Source: Marvania coccoides (Eukaryota > Chlorophyta > Trebouxiophyceae > Chlorellales > Chlorellaceae). Taken from it: a DNA stretch of 64,000 nt. The stretch's first letter is position 1, and each line of letters starts with the position of its first letter. The position numbers and the translations under genes are program-made. This document shows, in pieces, positions 1 to 10,547 of this stretch. Below the pieces are notes generated by a model. That model was not told the DNA's origin, ran no database searches, and saw nothing but the letters and a program-made list of their open reading frames with translations. The DNA is taken from assembly GCA_963854735.1 (NCBI GenBank), contig OY978103.1, positions 1,054,001 through 1,118,000 on the forward strand. The letters are read 5' to 3'.

Positions 1-2
1 GC

Positions 3-584
3 GGCAACGCCGGATCGCACGACCTGGAGCTGGGAGCCGCCACGCTGCGGGATCTGCGTGCTGCCGACGCCACCGCCACCGCCCCCGTCGCACTCCCGCG
101 CTACAACAAGTCTGCCTACCAGGGAAAAGGCGACCGTGGGGACCCAACCACCTGGCCGTCAGTTTCTCCCCCCGTGGGAATCGTTTTATTCGAAGGATGG
201 ATGCTGGGCTTTTCAGCCGTGGGCGCCGCTGCTGCAGCCGCTGTGGACCCCAATTTAGCGCCCGTGGACGCACTTTTGCAGGCGTACAAGGGGGAGTGGG
301 ACTCCGCGGTGGACTCCTGGCTGGTGGTGCGCGTGGCCGAGCCAGAGTTTGCGTATCGGTGGCGACTGCAAGCAGAGCGTGCTATGCGTGCTGCGGGGCG
401 CCCCGCGATGACCGACGAGCAGGTGCAGGCGTTCGTGGAGCGGTTTATGCCCGCGTACAAGTGCTACCTGCCGGGGCTGTACGGCAAAGGCCCGACAACT
501 GCCAAAGAGGGAAAGTTATTAGTGGTTGAGGTGGACGAAAATAGGGAGCCAGTGGCCAAACAGCCTTCCCCAGTGAAGTTTTAA
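3..584 (+). CDS. GLYK: D-glycerate 3-kinase, C-terminal part (5' end outside window)
   Basis: This phosphorylates D-glycerate to 3-phosphoglycerate, the last step of photorespiration, in the chloroplast of plants and green algae. One open frame runs from the window edge to TAA at 582-584 and gives 193 residues. Family hallmarks are visible: the LPRYNKSAYQGKGDR stretch, then FEGWMLGF, DSWLV, YRWRLQAE and a C-terminal MPAYKCYLPGLY block, all in the order seen in plant GLYK. The P-loop and earlier exons lie upstream of the window. No intron is needed in this part. The identity is safe from several conserved blocks; only the completeness of the gene is unknown. Confidence 0.93.
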   Translation, partial: GNAGSHDLELGAATLRDLRAADATATAPVALPRYNKSAYQGKGDRGDPTTWPSVSPPVGIVLFEGWMLGFSAVGAAAAAAVDPNLAPVDALLQAYKGEWDSAVDSWLVVRVAEPEFAYRWRLQAERAMRAAGRPAMTDEQVQAFVERFMPAYKCYLPGLYGKGPTTAKEGKLLVVEVDENREPVAKQPSPVKF

Positions 585-970
585 AAGAGCTGCTGCTTGC
601 TGCTCCGTAAATTTCAAATTTAAGGTTCTTATTTTATTGCTTTAATTTTGACGAGGAGACGTGTTTTGTTTTGTTTTCTTTTACACAGTTTTTCTTTCGA
701 GGGCATTAAGAAAGAAAAGTGGTTCATTATAATATTATTATTATAATTAGAGTATGGCACAACAGCGAGTAGTACACAAGAAGATTTCCCTCTCTCCTCT
801 TCAGAGAACAGAGAACAGAGCGTGAAGATCACCGTGAGAGGTGCTGGAACTAAACAAGAAAGACTCTTCTATGGGAGGGGCTTTCAGGCCCCCCGAAAAG
901 GAAATGAAGAGTCCACCGGTGATTCATTGCAAAATTAGTTCATTGCGGTGTGTGATTTTTTGCTGGTTCT
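585..970. other. Intergenic, convergent gene ends
   Basis: This spacer separates the ends of the glycerate kinase and SufA genes. It is AT-rich and presumably holds both 3' UTRs. I see no coding potential or conserved element. Confidence 0.6.
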
Positions 971-1857
971 TTAGACGCTGAACGAGGTGCCGCAGCCGCA
1001 GGAGGCGCTGGCGTTGGGGTTGAAGAATCGGTACCTGCGCATGTCAATTCAGGGTCGTTATTCGCTTTCATTTAGCACCTCTAGACACACCACATGAGCA
1101 CTCCTATAAATAAATAAAACCCAAAATAAAAATTCGCAACAATGGACAGTAGTGTCAAAGTCAGAAGCAGTGAGTGCGATTGCAATTAGCAACCGGTCCC
1201 CCCTTCCTCCAGCTGCAGCCAAACAAAACCGCGTTCAAAACACTAAATAATTCATAACAACACTCACCCTCCCCCGATCAGCTCACTGCTGTAGTCCAAC
1301 TGGAGCCCAAACAGGTACAGCAGCGATTTGGGGTCGATCCTGACCTCAATCTCGCCGTCCGCAAAGCTCAGCACGGTGTCGTCGGGTCGCTTCACCTCGG
1401 ACTCCTCAAAATCCATGGTGTACGACATGCCGGAGCACCCTCCGCTCTTCACACCAACCCGCAGCACCGCTGTGGCCTCGCCGCGCTCCGCCCGCAGCTT
1501 CCGCAGGTGCGCCAGCGCCCTGCATTGTCGAAATGGAGTGGCTCAGCGCGAAAATTCGCAAGGAGTAGTGGCGGAATTGGTGGGGAGGGGGGGGTTGGGC
1601 GCTTACCCATCGGTGAGCTGGATGGGTGAAGGAGGGGCCTTGTTGAGCTCTATCTTGGCTGGTGCGCTTGCGCACACGGCAACGGAGCGAGGAGTGCGCA
1701 GGGATGAGGCTCTGCGCGCGGGCACGGGGGCAACACGCGAAGAATCGATTGATATGTGCGCTTGGGGTGTCAAAAGCTGGCTCGCCATGCCTCGGGATTT
1801 ATAGGCGATAGCTTGTGTGGAGCTTGAGAGCGAAGAGGCTACGCTGAGGAGGACCAT
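971..1857 (-). CDS. SUFA: Plastid SufA/IscA-type iron-sulfur assembly protein
   Basis: A-type Fe-S carrier of the chloroplast SUF pathway. Three exons: 1607-1857, 1268-1519 and 971-1034, with GT-AG introns of 87 and 233 bp; total 188 aa. The first exon encodes a Ser/Ala/Arg-rich transit peptide of about 65 residues. The core contains [12 protein letters not shown] (first ligand Cys), then LIGGGYRFFNPN, and ends in CGCGTSFSV with the two remaining ligand cysteines. The short third exon is needed to supply the CGC motif, which confirms the last junction. Start at 1857; an internal Met at codon 24 is an alternative. The gene converges with glycerate kinase. Confidence 0.93.
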
Positions 1858-4159
1858 GTCGCGTGAAAAATTCTATTCAGCAGATGTTGGAGATATTTTA
1901 TGTTCACACAAAACCGAAGAGCTTTGGCAGGAGACAAGGAGGAAAAAGAAGTATTCGAGGCTGTAAAATATAAATAAATAAAAAATCATGTGCTTGGACC
2001 TCTTTTAAAAGATGAAAACTTCTGGCCACTTCGCCCGCTGGGGCAGCCTGCAGTGCTGGAGCTGGAGCCGTCCTTTCAACGCAGTGGTTGAACCGACTGA
2101 TGGCCAAGCAGAGCTCCGCTTCTGCCATCCTTGGGTCAGATCAGTCTTTCTCCCACGCGCTGCACTCGTAGAAGACGAGGGCGGAGCATTCTCTCTCTTT
2201 CTGCTTCTAGGCTGCTATTTCACTTGAGATGGTTTACACACAGCTATCAAACATTGAGAACCGTGTACAATAGAGAATGAAACAGGTCTCAAGCGCTACC
2301 TACGCCATACCGAATGAAGCTCTTCGGGAAATATAACGAAAAGTTCAACGAGTATGGTGCAGGCGAAGGGGCATGGCGTGTGCCGTGCGCTCCGCCAAGT
2401 CGGAAAGTTGTTGAAAACTGCTTGCATTGGCGACGGCAAGGAAGAAAAGCAGAGCTTCTTTCTTGTTGCCGCCACAAACAGCCGGGGAAGGGGGGAGGGG
2501 GTGGGGGGGGTCCACCACAAGAAACTGCGCCTTCCAGGGGATGTGGTGGAATGGCTAAAGCAAGCTAGGCACAGGGAAAGGAAGCGTGAGCAGAGCCACC
2601 AAGGGATAAACGTGAAGGGAAAAAAACGCGTTCAGGTGGGCTTGCTCGCGCCCTTTACTGGAATAACAGAAAGAATGGAAGAAATTGAGCTAGCATGGAG
2701 CACAACTCCATTCGAAAAAGGGTTCACAGTGCCTTCCCCCGAGGCAGCGAAAGAGGCGGGGGAGGAATTTCACCGCTGCAATTTGGAAAACTGAAGAGCC
2801 CTTCCCGCCCCACGAAATTTTTATGCAATGCAAAGGGGGGGAGGGACAGCAAACCAGACAGGGTAAAATATTGCAAATTATAACACCAGTCAGTCTGCAT
2901 CTGTTAAGCAAGATACTCCAGCAAAGAAAGATTCGACAGAGAAAGCCGTTGAGAAAAAGTCATTGGAAATTTGGCTAATTGGCTGATAAGAATGCCGATC
3001 TTTGAATGCAGGGCCGCGAGAGGGAGCACAGAAAATGACGTTGTGGCAGAATGAATGAAAGAAGCATAGCACACAGGGCTCAAGAGACGAAGAAGTGTCA
3101 AAAAAGAAACAAAAAAAAAGTTGTTTATTTCGAGCACCAAGTTCGAAGAGAAAAAGACGGCCCGTGGTGTACTCTAAGCGTTAGTCCAAGCCAGGAACGA
3201 GGGTGCGGCCCTTTGGCAAGGAAGGAACACAAGTGCCTGATGGCCAGGAAAACAAATTGGCCACCGGGCTCAAATTTATAAAGGATTGAAGGGTATAGGG
3301 GGTTAAGGGACGGGTTAAGTAAGTAGTATAGCGCTCACTCTCAAGTTCTAACCTCTCTCTAAGAAACGGTACAGGTATCGCACAGTCAAATAGTCAGGGA
3401 GCTGCCTGCCGATGCTTTTAAAAACCAGCAATCAGCAGAGCGGCGAAAAAGTAGGGGGTAAAAAGGGGAGCACAAAAAAAAAAGGGTGTAAACAAACAAA
3501 GAAAAGCGAAAACTGAATCGGTGGTGTACAGAGTGGCTGCAACAACGGTACAAATGCGCCCTCATTTCTTTATTTCCACTCGTTCAAAGGACTTCCTTGG
3601 TTGCTGCTGCCGCTGGCTGGAAAACACGCCTCTCTTCCTCAAATTAGCGAAAAATAAAAAAGAAGATTGACGTGACGACGGGGGGAGAGGGGTTTCCAGC
3701 GGAGCGGCAAAGATTAGAACGCGTTAGAGACATATAAAAGAAAGGAAGGAGAAACAAAGGAAGAGCGATGAGGACGGGAAAGAAAGAAGGGACGCCAGCG
3801 GTTATTTTGGCCCTCACACAGACTGTCGGCAGCGTTCAGCCCGCCCCCAGAGGTAAACGCGAAGAAGAAAGAGAAGAAGAAAGCGACTCTTATAAAAAAG
3901 AAAATAAAACCATCGCTGGGGGGGATTTCATCGGGGGTCGCGCGCCAAAAAAAAAAAAAAAAGAAATGCGCATCATTCAGTCTGTTGTCAAAGGTGTACA
4001 CTTGCGTTTTATTTCATCAAACTTTGGGAAGAGAGGGTAGAAGGGGGAACACCCAAACATAACCGCTGGTGTGAATTGTGCCGTTACTGCTGTGTGAACG
4101 CCAGGGGGTGGCGGATAGTTACGGTACGAGGAGTTCGCCCCGCCGCCCCCATACTGCGC
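1858..4159. other. Gene-poor 2.3 kb stretch
   Basis: No recognisable gene. A 146-codon open frame on the + strand (2354-2794) and several shorter ones resemble no family I know and have ordinary upstream sequence. The part next to 4160 is probably the 3' UTR of the DEAD-box gene. Purine-rich tracts and A runs are common, for example around 3480 and 3950. Confidence 0.5.
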
Positions 4160-6184
4160 TCATGCGCAGTACAGCGTCTTTTCGATGACTGCAGGGATGG
4201 GTTTGATCTCGGTGCCCAGTTCCTGCTCGATGCGGTAGAGGTTGAAGCGGTCGTCGTAGGTGATGAGGTTGATGGCCAGGCCCAGGTGGCCGAAGCGCCC
4301 CGACCGCCCCACGCGGTGGAGGTAGGTCTCTGAGTTCTTGGGGAAGTCGAAGTTGATGACGACGTTGACGGCCTGGATGTCAATGCCACGGGTGAACAGG
4401 TCGGAAGAGACCTGACGGGATGGAGTAATAAAAGAAGGGGGGTTAGAGGGTTAATTTGAGGGTAAAAATTTTAGTTTATTTAAATAAATAAACGCTGATC
4501 TTTTATTGCTCGAAAATTCGGTCTTTCTTGTCAGCCAACTCACCAGGTTCCTGCAGTTTCCGTTGCGGAAGTCGTGGAAGACGCGGTTGCGGTGGCTCTG
4601 CAGCATCTTGGCGTGGATGTAGAAGCACGAGTACCCCAGCTCGGTGATCTTCTTGGCCAGCAGCTCCACGCGGTGCACGGAGTTGCAGAAGATGATGGAC
4701 TGGTTGATGGACAGCTTAGAGAACAAAGTGTTCAGGCAGTGCACCTGCAGCAGTAAGGAAGAGAAAACGGAATAATGCATTAGTAATCAAATAATAATCT
4801 TACTCGAAATTAAAAATAAATTGCATCTATTGAGTAATTCACAAATTAAAGAAAATCCACATAACAACAAGAAAAAAATACCACACAAATATGGGCATCA
4901 AATATAGAGTTCAAAAATAATAATCCGTTCACCGCCACCTACCTTTTGGCGCTCCTCCACGAAAGCGTAGTACTGCGTGATGCCCTTGAGCGTCAGCTCC
5001 TCCATCAGGTTGATGATGTAGGGCTTCTTCAGGAACTTGTCCTTGAACTGCTTCACCGTCACGGGGAAGGTCGCGGAATAGAGGCAGATCTGGCGCTGCG
5101 CCGGCACAAAGCCCAGCAGCTGCTCGATGACGGGCTGGAACTCGGGGGACAGCAGCTTGTCAGCCTCGTCCATCACCACGATGCCGGCGTTGCCCAGCTT
5201 GCACACGCCCTTCTGGGACTGCACAGTTATGAAAAAATGACGCAAACTGTTAACCATCAAATCTCGTTGAAATAACCACGAACTGTGCACACGCAGAAAC
5301 AGTTCTCTAATCACAGCATTGCGGCGCTTAGCGTTATTTGCTCCTAAAAAGAGGCTGCTAATATTTATTGATAAAAAAAATCCACCGGAAAAACTTGCAA
5401 ATATAAAAATCGCTCCAATTCAAAGGCTCACCAGATCCAGCACGCGGCCCGGGGTAGCCACCACGATGTGCACGGTGGCTCCCAGCCGCACGATGTCGTC
5501 CCTGAGCGAGGTTCCTCCGGTGGACACCATCACTTCAATGCCCATGTGCTTGCCCAGCTCCTTGCACACCTGTGACGTCTGTAGCGCCAGCTCGCGGGTG
5601 GGCACCAGAATCAGCGCCTGAATCTGGTTCTTGCTGGTGTCCACCTTCTCGAGCACGGGGATGCAAAAGGCAGCGGTCTTGCCGGTGCCGTTCTTGGCGC
5701 GGGCCAGGATGTCGCGGCCGGTGAGCGCGATGGGGATGCTCTCTTCTTGGATGGGACTGGGGGCCTCGAAGCCTTTCTCGTAGATGCCCATCAGCAGCTC
5801 CCTGGGGGTGCCAAAAAAGTCGGGTGAGATGGAGGGATTTTGATCGAGGGAAGCCAAAAGATAGGATCACCCCCCGAAAGAAGAGTGAACGCCATCGCCA
5901 AGCTCACCTCTTCAGGAAATAGTCCTCAAAGCTGTTACCCTTGGTGTTGGTCACATCCTGCAAACACGGACACATTTATTTTTTCATTCAGGGACGCTGT
6001 TTCGGAGGGGCGCCCGCGTTTTATGCAGGCGGGTGGGTCGGGTACCAGGTTGCATTCAATGGCAGCCATGCTTCAGAACACGTGGGTTTCTCACCTCCGT
6101 CTTGTAGCGAAGATCCTTTGCGGGAAGAGCCAGTTCTGACCTCCAGTCTCCCTCCTGTGTCTGTTGGGGTGCTACTGCCGTCAT
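4160..6184 (-). CDS. DHH1: DEAD-box RNA helicase of the DDX6/Dhh1 family
   Basis: ATP-dependent RNA helicase of P-bodies that couples translational repression to decapping. Six coding exons: 6095-6184, 5908-5957, 5432-5801, 4943-5218, 4544-4744 and 4160-4411, all joined in frame by GT-AG introns, giving 412 aa. Motifs in order are the Q motif (PSPIQ), motif [28 protein letters not shown], the second RecA domain with IIFCNS, FTRGID and the arginine motif HRVGRSGR. The N-terminus ([20 protein letters not shown]) is the DDX6 subfamily signature and separates it from eIF4A. It is short compared with animal DDX6 because the flanking tails are minimal. It is divergent from TatC. Confidence 0.96.
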
Positions 6185-6615
6185 GGTGCCGGGCAAAGGC
6201 TCTCAGGCAGACAGGTTCGTAAGCACGCCGAGAAAAAAAATGTGTTGGGCTCCTTGATGATTAGCAAGGAAGCAGAACGATGAATGACCGAGAAAGTATG
6301 GGTTCAAGGGTCTCTTAAATACCGAGATAGCGCGTTCGTGCGTAGCGAATGTAAATATTGTGGGAGGAGGCACGGTGGGCCAAGAGATTTAAGAGGCTTT
6401 GCACGAAGAAAAAAATCCGCGGGGAAAACCGCCAGTTTCTCGCGTGTGAAGAGGAATTATGCCCGATCCCTGCTAATGTTAACACCTATTAATTCTGTGT
6501 ACTTATTCTGAGGACGCTGCAGCCTCCCGACGCCACCCCTTTCCCTCCCACATCCATCTCCACAAAAAAGTGTGGATAACTTTCGCTGTTGGCGCTCGCA
6601 CACGCACCCAACGCC
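6185..6615. other. Divergent promoter region DHH1/TATC
   Basis: This 431-bp spacer between two divergently transcribed genes must contain both 5' UTRs and core promoters. I see no defined box that I can name. Confidence 0.5.
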
Positions 6616-7608
6616 ATGACCGCCCTCACCGTCGCGCTGGCGGACCGGCGTCTCACCCCGCTGGCCGCCAGCTGCTCCTCCCGCTGCTCGCCCTCCCTTC
6701 GCCTGGTGTCGTCCCCTCTCCGCCGCGGCCCCGCCATGCACCGCCCCCGCGCGCAGCCGGAGGACTCCGAAGCCACGCCGGTCGATGCAGAAGCCCCGCG
6801 TCCCCTCTCCCTGGCGCCTCCGCTCCCCGGGGAAGCCCGGGCGGCGGTGGAAAACTGGATGAACCCCGACCCCGAAGATCTTCCTACCGGCTTCGAAATG
6901 CCGATCTGGGACCACCTGGAGGAGCTGCGGGAGCGCGTGTTGGTGGGCGCACTGGCCGCCGGCATCGCCGTGGCCACCTGCTTCTGCTTCAGCAAAGACC
7001 TGGTGGTGTTTCTGGAGGCGCCGGTGGCGGAAAAGGGCGTTCGCTTCCTGCAGCTCTCCCCGGGGGAGTTTTTCTTCACCACCATCAAGGTGGGCGGCTA
7101 CTCGGGACTGCTGCTGGCGGTGCCCACCGTGCTGTACGAAATTATTGCCTACGTGGTGCCCGGACTGACTAAGAGCGAGCGGAACTTTTTGGCGCCAGTC
7201 ATTTTCGGCTCTTCCATCCTGTTCTACGCGGGGCTGTTCTTCTCGTACGAGATCCTCACCCCCGCGGCGCTCAACTTCTTCGTGTCGTACGCCGAGGGCG
7301 CGGTGGAAAGTCTGTGGAGCATTGATCAGTACTTTGAATTTGTCCTGGTATTGATGCTTTCTACCGGACTTTCTTTTCAAGTCCCTGTCATCCAGGTGAT
7401 GCTGGGGCAGCTGGGCATCGTGTCCAGCGAGGCCATGTTCAGCCAATGGCGGTTCGTGGTGGTGGGGGCGACAGTGGCGGCAGCGGTGCTCACGCCTTCA
7501 ACGGATCCCTTCACTCAGACGCTGCTGGCGGTGCCGCTGATTGGGCTCTACATGGGCGGCGCATCCGTGGTGCGGCTGCTGGAGGCGCGCCGGGCGCAAG
7601 CAGCGTAG
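6616..7608 (+). CDS. TATC: Thylakoid TatC, twin-arginine translocase subunit
   Basis: Core receptor subunit of the delta-pH/Tat pathway that moves folded proteins into the thylakoid lumen. It is a single-exon gene of 330 aa from the first ATG at 6616 to TAG at 7606-7608. The first 90 or so residues are a Ser/Ala/Arg-rich transit peptide followed by an acidic linker. The mature part begins with [14 protein letters not shown], the TatC N-terminal signature that binds twin-arginine peptides, and has six predicted membrane segments. The segment [20 protein letters not shown] matches TatC. It is intronless, unlike almost every neighbour, and nuclear-encoded, as in green algae and plants. Confidence 0.95.
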   Translation: MTALTVALADRRLTPLAASCSSRCSPSLRLVSSPLRRGPAMHRPRAQPEDSEATPVDAEAPRPLSLAPPLPGEARAAVENWMNPDPEDLPTGFEMPIWDHLEELRERVLVGALAAGIAVATCFCFSKDLVVFLEAPVAEKGVRFLQLSPGEFFFTTIKVGGYSGLLLAVPTVLYEIIAYVVPGLTKSERNFLAPVIFGSSILFYAGLFFSYEILTPAALNFFVSYAEGAVESLWSIDQYFEFVLVLMLSTGLSFQVPVIQVMLGQLGIVSSEAMFSQWRFVVVGATVAAAVLTPSTDPFTQTLLAVPLIGLYMGGASVVRLLEARRAQAA

Positions 7609-7838
7609 AGGTGGTGACCACTTTCTAGAAATGAACAACTCTCTTTGAAAATTTGCCGTTTATTTTAATTTACACTGTGTTTTTCTTGAATGAAAAGGCG
7701 TTACTCAGTTGTTTGTAAACAAAATGGCCATTTATTTCAGCATCGTCACTTTGGCTGAGAGAGAACAACAGCCAAACAATAAAAGAGGGACGGGGCTAGC
7801 TAGCAACGAGATATTTCTTGTAAATTTGTTTTTCAACG

Positions 7839-7906
7839 CTTCGAAAGGGTTCGGCCCTTTGCAGACTGTTATAAGCCGTTGCGCAAAAGGGCGTCATAAT
7901 TCGAAG
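7839..7906 (-). promoter_or_regulatory. Candidate SECIS element in the 3' UTR of selenoprotein K
   Basis: Read on the minus strand, a 7-bp basal stem CTTCGAA (7900-7906) pairs with TTCGAAG (7839-7845). It is followed by AUGA (7894-7897), an upper helix GCCCTTT plus GC with one bulged base (7883-7892) pairing with GCAAAGGGC (7854-7862), an apical loop carrying unpaired AA (7879-7880), and the partner GA (7851-7852). This matches the eukaryotic SECIS core AUGA...AA...GA with 13 nt between AUGA and AA. It lies about 200 nt downstream of the in-frame UGA of the SelK gene, the expected position. The pairing was done by eye. Confidence 0.8.
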
Positions 7907-8012
7907 GTCCGTGCTATGCTACCCACCCCATCGAAACGTTAGGTATGGCACGCCCTGTTGAAGAAAACTAGGGACGGCCGGTAGAAGAAAATATGAAAGA
8001 GAATTAAACAAC

Positions 8013-8044
8013 GAAAAGAAAGAAAGAAAGAAAGAAAGAAAGAG
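8013..8044. repeat. AAAG tetranucleotide microsatellite
   Basis: About seven tandem GAAA units, lying between the SelK stop codon and its SECIS, so it varies the length of the 3' UTR. Confidence 0.85.
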
Positions 8045-8094
8045 ACTGGAAAGAGGAAGAACGTGCTCATCTGCAGTGGTGTGCTGCAGACGAG

Positions 8095-8555
8095 CTACCG
8101 TCCTCAGGCCCCTGCAGCGCAGTTGCCACCTGCGTCTCGAAAATCCGAAAGCCCGGCAATGCGCCGCTGAGGGCCACCGCCGCCTCCGCCGCTGGGACCG
8201 CCGCCACCACCACCACCTCCAAATCCGCCCTTGCCCCTGCCCTTTCGCTTGGCGTAGTCGTCGGCGGCTTTGGGGTCGAAAATAGTTTTGAAGAAGACGG
8301 TGAGAATCTCAACAAAGCTCCAGAAGAGGTTACACCACGACCGCGACCCCGTCACCATCTGACCTGTAAGATTGAAAGAGAAACACGCATGTTTGAGCTT
8401 TGAACGCATTTTTTTCCAATAGACATGTGTTCTCTGTTGGAATTTTCAAAGTGAAACGGAGGCGTGTTTAGTCGCAGACGTGACAGATTTTGTTTTATGA
8501 GAATGATACATAGTTGTGAGCGCAGCCTCTCACCTCCTCTAGACACCCAGACCAT
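8095..8555 (-). CDS. SELENOK: Selenoprotein K with UGA-encoded selenocysteine
   Basis: Small ER membrane selenoprotein linked to ER stress and palmitoylation. Exon 1 is only 22 bp (8534-8555) and exon 2 is 8095-8363. The protein has 96 aa: a short N-terminus, one membrane helix around residues 18-40 (LFWSFVEILTVFFKTIF), then a basic Gly-rich tail typical of SelK. The frame meets TGA at 8104-8106; reading it as Sec gives the ending GAUGR before TAG at 8095-8097, matching the conserved SelK C-terminus GGUGR with Sec third from the end. A SECIS-like fold lies downstream. An ordinary gene caller would stop at the UGA and lose Sec94-Gly-Arg. A Cys also occurs at residue 89. Confidence 0.9.
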
Positions 8556-9056
8556 TCTTGAGTTAAATGTCAAGGTCTCCTCTCTTCCGTGGAGTCCGCA
8601 CGCACCACTATCTCCCCAAGTCTTCTCTTTCTATATGTACTTTATAAATATAAAAATTTAAGACATCGTGGTCGTGCCTTGTCATGGCTCTTTCTACAAA
8701 GCTGACTGGCCATGGCCATGGCAAGCTCAATCTGACTTCCCTTATTGCTGACTTTATGATCGACGTTTCCTGCCTGTTTAAAATTGAGGTAAAATTATAA
8801 GTCACTGCACTCGGGAGGGCTAGTGACCTGGACAGGACTTTGCGGGTAACAAACATGTAATTGTAGTTGAGCGTGTGGTGCTGCAACTGAACGAGAAGTT
8901 CATTGGCAGAGGTGGGGGTGAGCCCCATGGCGGGAAGCAGGATTCGAATTGCTGCTGGGTGCAAATTCGAGCAAAAATTGCGCAATTTTTCCTTCCACTT
9001 TGAATGCGGCTTTTCTCAGAACCTCGGCTTCCAATTGTCAATAAAAAAAAAACACA
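8556..9056. other. Divergent promoter region SELENOK/SDR
   Basis: A 501-bp spacer between divergent genes. A minus-strand open frame overlaps it, but I could not support it as a gene. It ends in an A run directly before the SDR start codon. Confidence 0.5.
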
Positions 9057-10151
9057 ATGTCTCGCAATCCTTACAAGCCCTACAGCATCGCTAAACAGAG
9101 CGTTCTTATCACAGGTGAGGGAGGAGACATTCAAATTTACTTTTTTTTTTACTACGCTCTCTTTATACCACATTCTGGCTCCGCGCCGCAATGCACTTGT
9201 TTTCTGCCCTTTTCTCTCTCAAAATACTTTCCTCCGACGGTACCCTCTATTATTTTTAAATAAACCGCAGGTGCCAGTGCTGGTATCGGAGAGGCCTGCG
9301 CCTGGCGCTTCGCAGACGCCGGCTGCAAGCTGGTGCTCGTCGCCCGCCGCGCCGAGCGCCTGGCGGTGGTGAAAGCCGAGCTTGAAGCGCAGTACCCTGG
9401 CATTCAAGTGCACACAGTGGCCATGGACGTGCGAGTCACAGCAGCCATCACAGCCCTGCCCTCCACCCTCCCTCCCGCCTTCTCTCAAATCGACATTCTC
9501 GTGAACAACGCTGGGTTTGTCCTCGGAGTGGATCCCGCTGATGAAGTGAATCTGACCGAGGCCAGGGACATGATGGACTGCAACGTGATGGCCGTCATCG
9601 CCTTCACCCGGGTATTCGGCAGCGCCATGCGCGAGCGGAACGCGGGCCACATCATTAACATGAGCAGTGTTGCCGCCCACGAAGCCTATAGTGGTGGCAG
9701 CGTTTACTGTGCTACAAAGCACGCGGTAGACGCGCTGACGGTGGCGGCGAGGCACGATTTCATAGGGACCAACATCAGAGTCACGTCAATCAGCCCGTGA
9801 GTGCAATAACAGCTGCTTTTTTCAATTCAAAGCTCTCCGAGACGGGCTTTTTATAGTTAAAGCCTTACTGAGATAATGCCTGCTCAAATTTGTTTTTTAT
9901 TTTCGGTGTGTAGGGGGGCTGTGAAGACGGAGTTTTCCGTTGTGCGCTTCAAGGGAGACGTCGACAAAGCTGACGCAGTGTACGCAGGCTTTAACCCTTT
10001 GACAGCAGCAGACATTGCGGACAACGTCGTTTATGCCGCCACCCGGCCACCGCACGTACAGATTGCGGAGATGATGGTGTTTGCGACGAACCAAGCGAGC
10101 GCCAAGGGGCTGGCGCGCGTGTTGACTGAGGGCGGCGACTCGTTACTGTAA
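9057..10151 (+). CDS. Classical short-chain dehydrogenase/reductase (YdfG/YMR226C type)
   Basis: NAD(P)-dependent oxidoreductase, probably acting on beta-hydroxy acids or serine/allo-threonine like its closest-looking families. Three exons: 9057-9114, 9271-9796 and 9914-10151, giving 273 aa. The cofactor motif TGASAGIG spans the first junction. ARRAER follows the second beta strand and favours NADP. Further on are NNAG, the catalytic Ser in NMSSVAA and YCATK (Tyr and Lys). The conserved SISPGAVKTEF follows at the second junction. No targeting peptide is evident, so it is likely cytosolic. The family is certain; the substrate is inference. Confidence 0.92.
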
Positions 10152-10547
10152 ATGAGCGGGGGTGAAAACTGAGGCCGAGGAAAGAAGTTCTTCATCTGTC
10201 TTTTATATTTACTAATAAAATGTGCACTGTACTAATAAAACACATAATCTAGGTATACTCACTTCTTTCTTGTTTTGTAATGAATCGGTCGGGAGTTCAT
10301 TATTCTCCAAGGCAGCTCCGCTCTATGGAGCCCCTTCCCCTCAACACACCTCCATGCACTGGAATCCCTTTGCCTGGCTTGGGCTATCGCATGCGCCTTC
10401 CCCCCCGCGGGCCTAGATATATGCCATTCAAGAAATTTCTTCGACGATATTTACACAATCTTTTTCACCGCCGCCCTAGCCTATCACCGCTCTCGAAATG
10501 CAGTCACAACGGCCCTTTTCTCCTGTGAATCCACATTACGTCACTCT
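10152..10547. other. Convergent intergenic spacer
   Basis: A 396-bp spacer between convergent genes, with AATAAA-like motifs near 10212-10240. Nothing else was recognised. Confidence 0.5.

Noticed and set aside
2354..2794. 146-codon open frame on the + strand
   Set aside because: Purine-rich low complexity, no recognisable motif, no splice support.
6457..7446. Long minus-strand open frame opposite TatC
   Set aside because: Antisense shadow of a GC-rich coding exon; composition is His/Arg/Gly-biased and TatC is certain.
8643..8933. Possible small spliced minus-strand gene upstream of SelK (MGLTPTSANELLVQ...)
   Set aside because: A donor and acceptor exist, but the second exon is AT-rich, the product matches nothing, and it would end only 88 bp before the SelK start.
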